Of a DNA stretch of 64,000 bases, positions 58,195-64,000 are shown piece by piece (positions within the stretch are counted from its first letter, which is position 1; each line of letters starts with the position of its first letter). The notes under the pieces were generated by a model. It was not told where the DNA came from and did no database searches. It saw only the letters and a program-made list of their open reading frames with translations. Position numbers and translations under genes: made by a program. The stretch comes from Melastoma dodecandrum (Eukaryota; Streptophyta; Magnoliopsida; Myrtales; Melastomataceae). The stretch is from assembly GCA_029817715.1 (NCBI GenBank), contig JARUPY010000606.1:62001-126000 (forward strand). The letters are read 5' to 3'.

Positions 58195-60105
58195 AAGGTC
58201 ATTGAATTATGATCATCGAGCTTAGCATGACAGCATCGTAACACATATAACATCAACATCAAGGACAAAAAAATCACCCGGATGCCTTTACAATCCATCT
58301 CCACCAATCCAAGCGTCGGCTAGTGAGAAGTTTACCGTCTCTCAAAGGTGTGGAATTGATTCGAGTAGTGTGTGAGACTGAGGAGGCTTATTTTTTGGTT
58401 ATATTTAAAGCCGCCTAGGATCAGTCAATGAAGCATACACGAGCCATAGAAACAATTGAGGAGTTCAAGGACGTGTTTCTAGAAGAATAGTAAGTCGAGT
58501 TGCCTCTAATTCGAGGAATCCAACTCCAAATCGACTTGTTCCCGGGAGTGTCCTAACCAAATCGACCAGCTTATACATGCAACCCGAAGGAAGCTAAGGA
58601 GCTACAAGAAAAATGTGGGGGACCTCTTTCTAAAAGGCTTGGTTCGAGAAAGCATGAGTCCTTATTCGTTTTCCGCCGAACTTGTGTCAAAAAAGGATGG
58701 ATCTTGGAGGATGAACACGGACAGTAGAGGCATCAATAAGAACTCAGTTAAGAATATATATCATATCTCGACTAAATGACATGCTTGACAACTTGTATGG
58801 AGCGTAGGCATTCTGAAAAGTAGAGATGTGTTGTGGTTTACTTCAACGATATTCTCATTTATAATCCAAGCACAAAGGAGAATTTCAAGTATTTGAGAGC
58901 AATGTTTAACACACTTCGACCAGGAACACTTTATGACAGTCTTAAGAAGTGTGAATTCATTCAGTCATGCGTAATCTTCCTTAGGTATGTTGTGACTAAA
59001 CAAGGAATTAAGATCGATGAGAGCAAGATTGAAACCATCACGTAGCCCCACTCACTGTCCAAAAGGAGATAAGTTCAAGTGGACACTGGCTGAACAAGCT
59101 TTTTCTGAGCAACAGAAGCAATGTTTGAATGAGGTCCATGACCTCGCCCTTGCCAAACTTCGCAAAGATGTTTGTAGTCGAATGCGATTCATCCAGAGTT
59201 GGGATAGGAGGAGTCTTATAGTAGGAAGGGAAGCCCATAACTTACATAAGCGAGAAGCTCAATGGAGCCAGGCTCAGCTGCTCGATGTATGACAAATAAT
59301 TCCTAACCACCGTTTGAGTGCTTGAGTTATGAAGCCATTACTCACTTCCTCGAGAGTTCGTACTGCATACTAACCGTGAAGCTCAATCATTGATCCTCAG
59401 AGTTCGTATTGCTCAGGACTCAGAGTAAGAAGGATTCGATCATGGTGATGGTCGATCGATCTTCAAAGATGACGGCGCATTTCATCCCTTGTCAAAACAC
59501 GGATGGTGCAATCAATATCATAGACTCGTATTTTTGAGGTGTTGCGATTACATGGAGTACATAAGTCGATTGTATCTGATCGAGATGTGAAGTATCTGAG
59601 TTACCTGTGGAAGAAGTTGGGGCATAGCCAAGGAACAAAGCTCCTCTTCCACACGACCTATCATTCATAGACCGATGGCCAAACTAAAGTGGTCATCATA
59701 ACCGTGTCAACAATTCTTCGTACATTGATTTCGAAGAATCACAATAACTGGGATATTATGCTCGCCCATGTAAAGTTCGCTTACAATCGAGCGCCTAGTT
59801 ACACAACGAGATCATCCACCCTTCTAGGTACTCTATGGGGTAAATCCCTTAGTTCCTGTTGAGTTGTTGCCCTTCCAAATCGAAGAATGGTTAGTCGAGA
59901 TGAAGAGGAGCAAGCTAAGGAGTTGAGACTAGTTCATGAAGAGATTCGCGTCCATATCGAAAAGGCTAATAAGTAATATCACGATAAAGCTTAATCAAAG
60001 ACATCGAGAGAAGATTTTTCAGCTTGGAGACTAATACATCTTAGGAAAGAGTGATTTCCAACTAAGAGAAAAAATAAGTCGATGCCCGTGCAGAAGGACC
60101 CCTGA
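58195..60105 (+). pseudogene. Old Ty3/gypsy element, 3' part: protease end, RT, RNase H, integrase remnants
   Basis: Resumes the frame broken at 52648. EEFKDVF opens RT near 58460. TAG at 58805-58807 matches the TAG of the young element. RT then jumps from the VFSKVD region to the active-site block, losing about 165 bp; that block reads YFNDIL, so a catalytic Asp is Asn (near 58838). Near 59041 about 90 bp are missing before SPTHCPKGDKFKWTL. RNase H is truncated, and the integrase zinc region is absent. Integrase core begins near 59425 ([15 protein letters not shown]) and decays to a RAEGP-like end at about 60100. There are many stops, and no 3' LTR was recognised. Confidence 0.87.
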
Positions 60106-60520
60106 TGTTTCCTCGCTACCCTAAACCCAAGGTAGATAACTCGATTTATACGAAGCAAACATTTAAAAAACTAAAAGAACTTTTGGGGGTAGCCCCACAA
60201 ACAACAAACATTGACATTAAAATTCAAGATTCTTACTTATAAGAAAAAAAAAATCAAGATTTTTATCTAGTTCGAAATTAAATTTGATATTTTGATGGAC
60301 ATTATAATTGAGGAGTGAAGACAGATAATTAAGATTCCATTTATAATGGAGTTTTTATAATTTTACTCCGGCAATTTGAATCCACTAATTTAAGATTAGT
60401 GGTCATAAGATTTTCTATTTTATGCTTGTTTTTATGAATTAGAATTAAAGTGAATAGAATGTCCCCACAAATATCCCGAGCGTTCATTCTTTTATTTCCT
60501 TGTCATTGTGTGTAGCGGGT
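60106..60520. other. AT-rich intergenic DNA, nothing recognised
   Basis: Contains A- and T-runs and a paired TTCAAGATTCTTACTTATAA / AATCAAGATTTTTATC segment. I see no coding frame or known element. Confidence 0.6.
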
Positions 60521-60594
60521 AACGTCCCCGGTCAAAATTAGTATTATACTAAATTAGGTTATTAATATATTCGTCAAGTACAATGTACAAAACA

Positions 60595-61160
60595 TGAACA
60601 AAATAATTGCTATTCTAATTAGTCAATGTACAAATCTTTACTAGTATATGATTTGTACATTGTACATTACTAATCTAATTTAGTTCAATGTACAAATCAT
60701 GTACTAGTACATATTTGTACATTGTACTAATTAGAACAATAATTATTTTTGTACATGTTTTGTACATTGTACTTTACATTTAATATATTATTAATCTAAT
60801 TTAGTACAATGTACAAATCATGTACTAGTTTGTACATTTGTACTAATTAGAAAAGTAATTATTTTGTACATGTTTTGTACATTGTACATTACTCTAATTT
60901 TGTACATTTGTACTAATATAGTACTACTCTAATTTAGTATAATGTACATTGTTACTAATAGATTACTAATCTAATTAGTATAAATGTATAAACGTGTACT
61001 AGTACATGATTCATACATTCTACTAAATTAGATAAGTAATATATTAGTAATGTACAATGTACGAACAATGTACAAAATAATTACTGGTCTAATTAGTACA
61101 AAGTACTAATGTGTACTAGTACATGATTCGTACATTGTACTAAATTAAATTAGTAATATA
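60595..61160. repeat. Cluster of five ~60-bp palindromes centred on CTAGTA/ACTAGT
   Basis: Imperfect palindromes of the form CTAATT...GTACAATGTACAAATCATGT-ACTAGT-(inverse) lie at about 60615-60670, 60675-60734, 60795-60850, 60971-61031 and 61089-61153. Centres are near 60641, 60705, 60826, 61000 and 61117. Between them TTTTGTACATGTTTTGTAC segments repeat. Each could fold into a long hairpin. They look like copies of a foldback or MITE-type sequence expanded locally, but I found no clear terminal repeats or target duplications for the whole cluster. Confidence 0.8.
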
Positions 61161-61224
61161 AAAAAAACTAATTTTGTTTGTACAAATATATTAAATGTTG
61201 CAAAAAATTATTACATTGCGAGTA

Positions 61225-61240
61225 ACGTCCCGCGGGACGT
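61225..61240. repeat. Perfect 16-bp GC-rich palindrome
   Basis: ACGTCCCGCGGGACGT is self-complementary. A similar GTAACGTCCC lies at 60521-60530, so GTAACGTCCC sequences flank the palindrome cluster on both sides. Function unknown. Confidence 0.85.
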
Positions 61241-62400
61241 CAGCCGCTTCGGTGTAATGTCGACCATTTGACAGGAATGGATCCGAGAGAGGGCAGAGGA
61301 CCCATTGGTCCGATATTTGCTGAATTGGAAGGCGACACCGTTCGAGAAGTTCTTGTCTTGGGATTCGTCTCTTTCTCCATTTTCAGCTAATTTTAAATCA
61401 TCGGATGTTCGTAGTCTTCATCCTGGTCGACTTAAAATCCTTCCTAATTGTTCCGTGCATTGGATAACATTAAAATTTTCAGATATCGACAACTATTAGT
61501 TCTACTTATTGTTTAAAAAATTGAAGGAAAAATATATCAGAACTTTTGTGGTGGACATGATTGAAGCGTCAAGATCAATATACCTTTCAGTTGTCCACCC
61601 TCCTCCCCCCCTGACTTTCCTTCTACTTCACCTTGTAATGATGCCAAAGTTTGCACGTTTCCTTCCAACACACTCCAATTTAGAACAGTTTTCATACACT
61701 GGGTACAAATAATTACGAGGCTATCTGTCCTAGAGTCACCATGTATTTTCTTTGTATGTAACAAGGCGTACAATCCTTATTTTTCTCTTTAGTTAACATT
61801 AATTGATTTCCTTATGGTTGTTTATTTTAAATAATTTACTAAGATTTTATGTTTACGTCTTTTTATAAAAAAAATTATTTTCCAACTCTTCCCTTATGGG
61901 ATCGATAAGATGTAAATCAATCATTTACGGGTATTGTTTATTTTTTTAAAAGTTGGTGGTTGAAGTTAAAATTTATATTCTTTCCTATTTACTTATTATT
62001 ATTTTTTTTTACTTTTCGAATTCTCTACCCCTTATTATTGCTGTGGTTGGTCAAATTAGCACATGACCCAAACCGAAACGTTTCCCCGTTGTCAGAATCC
62101 CACTTTCATTTTAAAAGTTTTGAGCCCTCATCGCTTTGGAATTATAGAGCAAGGCCATCCATACTTCCAGAATATCTTAAAAAATAGTCCATTTGAGCAA
62201 TAATTCCCGCCTCACTTCTCGTCTGATTATTCTTCATCTTGAAGCGGCAAGCAAAATATATGAGCAAAGGAAAAAGGATAAGAAAGAAATATTTATGTCT
62301 GATTATTTTATGTAAGGATTTCTCCAGGACTTAAAGCCCTCTCTATATCCCGCACTTATAAATATATGCAATATTTTCAAGCTAACTGAAGAAGCAACAG
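61241..62400. other. Intergenic DNA with no supported gene
   Basis: 61260-61500 is less AT-rich and has a 64-codon frame from 61305, with no recognisable motif. It could be a worn gene or transposon fragment. 61540-62200 has short frames, a CCTCCTCCCCCCC tract at 61601 and AT-rich runs. I cannot assign any function. Confidence 0.45.
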
Positions 62401-62830
62401 ATGATTATTATTGTGTTGATGTCCGTTTCTTTTACGTGGAATAAGTCCTGAGTTAAAATTGTATTCTCTCTTAAGATAAGTGAACTTGTTGTAGTTATAT
62501 CTATTTTGATTGTTATTATGACTCTCATTTATCTTTATTAAATGTAGAGTACTTTATTATTTCTTCTATTACAATTGTATATTCTTTTCACGTTAACATC
62601 CCTATAAATAGAGGGATAGTTTGTATATGTATGATTGAAATCAATAAAAAATTCTCCCCCTTCCTTTCTTGATTGTGTTCTCTTGCTTCCTTTTTCCTCC
62701 TTCCCTCCTTCATTTTACAACGGTACTCACGTATATATTGCTCATCCCTCTCCCATTTGTTTAACCTTTTCTCACGTGATATTGAATATCTCATGGATTT
62801 ACTGGGAATGAAAGGAATATTACATAAAAT
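62401..62830 (+). repeat. Possible solo LTR or LTR fragment
   Basis: At about 62600-62660 CCCTATAAATAGAGGGATAG is followed by TTGAAATCAATAAAAAATTC and then a CT-rich leader. A TATA box, short leader, AATAAA and C/T-rich tract in this order are usual in copia LTRs. TGTTGTAG near 62489 and CATTTTACA near 62713-62721 are possible ends. No internal region or target duplication was found; it could equally be an ordinary promoter. Confidence 0.35.
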
Positions 62831-62914
62831 TATGCTCACAAAGCCCAGTCACAACGATAAATTATTCTGAACTTGAAAGAGGAAACAATTTTTTTGAAAA
62901 TGGCGATGGTATTT

Positions 62915-63025
62915 GATTAAACGGAAATGGTGCATATAAAATTGAAGACTGGATTAAACGGAAATGGTGCATATAAAATTGAAGACTGGATTAAACGGAA
63001 ATGGTGCATATAAAATTGAAGACTG
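62915..63025. repeat. Three tandem copies of a 37-bp unit
   Basis: Units start at 62915, 62952 and 62989 with GATTAAACGGAAATGGTGCA and are essentially identical. They lie just upstream of the TATA box at 63034, so they are probably within the promoter region of the subtilase gene. Confidence 0.93.
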
Positions 63026-63033
63026 TCTGCCCC

Positions 63034-63040
63034 TATAAAA
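63034..63040 (+). promoter_or_regulatory. Candidate TATA box upstream of subtilase
   Basis: TATAAAA in the context GCCCCTATAAAAGGG. It lies about 750 bp before the subtilase ATG, which would require a long or intron-containing 5' UTR. Confidence 0.4.
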
Positions 63041-63783
63041 GGGTTGGAATGGGGATGGATCGACACAAATTGTGGAGAAGAGAGAGACGGAGAAGAATGT
63101 TTTTCTCAATCTCCTATCATGCCACATTTACAAAAGAGGAAATACGGTTTGTCCTCCGTCTGCCCTCCACTTTATTTCCCCGCCTTCAAATTTTTTGTTT
63201 CCTTTTACAAAATGTATGGAATAGTAAGTTATTAATATATTATTTATTTGATTACTCTAGGGTTGCTCTTCTATGCCTAATGTTGGTAGGAAACATTTTG
63301 TCCATCTTTTAAGTGTTCAGCACAACGATTTCAATAAAGCATTAAGTAGGTAACTGTGGTATTAGCAAAGTTTTACTTTTTCTTTATAAAAAGCACAATC
63401 AAAAGGAAAAAATTCCAAATTGTCGAATTTGAAAGAAGTTACTGGAATGAACATGAACACATATGGTTTAATGCTGTTCAGATTTAGTTAAATGAGTACT
63501 TCACATTGATTTCTCTTGGTAATGGTTTTAAAACTAGAACTGCCCAACACTTCAAATTGTTTCCTAATATGAACTTCATTTCTGTCAATGCGAATGTCTT
63601 CTTTGCAAGTGTGAATATTTTTCGTCTTACATGTAGGAGCAGATCCCAAGTTTACAGATGCACTGGCATTTAGCGTTGTCCGGTTTGTGTCGATGCTAGT
63701 ACGACGTAAACGCCCTTCGTTTTACGAGTTAATCTTTGTATGTGGTTGTTTTTTTCTTTTTAATTTATAGCTTTCTACAATAC
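63041..63783 (+). other. Probable 5' UTR with intron before subtilase
   Basis: No convincing coding frame. A strong acceptor pattern, GGTTGTTTTTTTCTTTTTAA then TTTATAG at 63764-63770, lies 13 bp before the ATG. Possible donors are GTAAGT at 63224 and GTAACT at 63350. The exon structure is inferred from these signals only. Confidence 0.4.
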
Positions 63784-64000
63784 ATGGTTTCCTGGAAGCT
63801 CGTCCTGTCGCTGCTGGTTGTTTGCATAGGCTCAACAAATGCGGAGACAGAGGTAAAAACGTACATCGTCCACATGGACCAGTTAAAGGTCGTCTCTGTC
63901 AATGGCGATCCGGCCAACCCTGTGCAATACTACCAGTCAATGTTGCAGAGGGTGAAGGAATTTGGTGGATCTTCCTCTTCTGCCAAACTACTACACACAT
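63784..64000 (+). CDS. Subtilisin-like serine protease, N-terminus (partial)
   Basis: 72 codons are visible before the window ends. The protein starts MVSWKLVLSLLVVCIGSTNA, a signal peptide with likely cleavage after residue 20. KTYIVHMDQ at about residues 25-33 is the opening strand of the inhibitor I9 prodomain of plant subtilases, and YYQSMLQRVKEF with a Ser-rich segment follows. The family is made as a secreted preproenzyme that processes itself and acts in the apoplast or cell wall. The catalytic Asp, His and Ser lie beyond the window. The start is chosen because it gives a good signal peptide just after a splice acceptor. The subfamily cannot be told from this fragment. Confidence 0.87.
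   Translation, partial: MVSWKLVLSLLVVCIGSTNAETEVKTYIVHMDQLKVVSVNGDPANPVQYYQSMLQRVKEFGGSSSSAKLLHT

Noticed and set aside
60595..61160. Hairpins as transcription terminators
   Set aside because: Plant nuclear DNA does not use such hairpins, and the palindromes are far longer and repeated.
61305..61499. 64-codon frame as a gene
   Set aside because: No motif, no context, and ordinary length for chance in this region.
63001..63312. 103-codon frame upstream of subtilase
   Set aside because: It overlaps the 37-bp repeat and TATA box, has no recognisable domain, and is more likely leader or intron sequence.

Overview
The window is nuclear DNA of a land plant. It holds Ty3/gypsy LTR retrotransposons in the plant domain order (Gag, protease, RT, RNase H, integrase), initiator-Met-tRNA primer binding sites, and at the right edge the start of a secreted subtilase with a plant-type prodomain. 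I could not identify the species. I saw no bacterial operons, rRNA, tRNA or CRISPR.

Layout: (1) 1-32 is the tail of a tandem satellite. (2) 33-5959 is a young, nearly complete Ty3/gypsy element on the + strand. Its LTRs (TGATAC...GTATCA) are about 98% identical by eye, it has PBS and PPT, and one long gag-pol frame is broken only by a single TAG inside the RT domain. It inserted into the satellite. (3) 5960-51039 is one head-to-tail array of a 166/167-bp satellite, roughly 265-270 monomers in a single orientation. Two blocks (22.77-28.12 kb and 35.65-36.33 kb) have extreme, insertion-dominated noise and look like unpolished assembly sequence. (4) 51040-60105 is a graveyard of older transposons: a copia-type PBS/LTR remnant, a decayed + strand gypsy element, and a second gypsy element on the - strand inserted inside the protease region of the first. 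(5) 60106-63783 is AT-rich intergenic DNA with a cluster of GTAC-rich palindromes, a possible LTR fragment, a 3 x 37-bp repeat and a TATA box. (6) 63784-64000 is the 5' end of a subtilisin-like protease gene that runs off the window.

Reading: a nucleosome-sized satellite with a young gypsy element whose integrase tail is encoded in its 3' LTR looks like a centromeric or pericentromeric array. Its edge decays into nested old transposons and then genic DNA. This is inference; CENH3 binding was not tested. The most unusual points are the in-frame TAG shared at the same RT codon by two independent gypsy copies, the ~0.87/1.74-kb higher-order repeat at 44.4-46.9 kb, the subfamily zoning of the array, and the noisy blocks. 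Apart from the subtilase and the transposon polyproteins I see no convincing protein gene; the many 60-110 codon frames on both strands of the array are by-products of the repeat.
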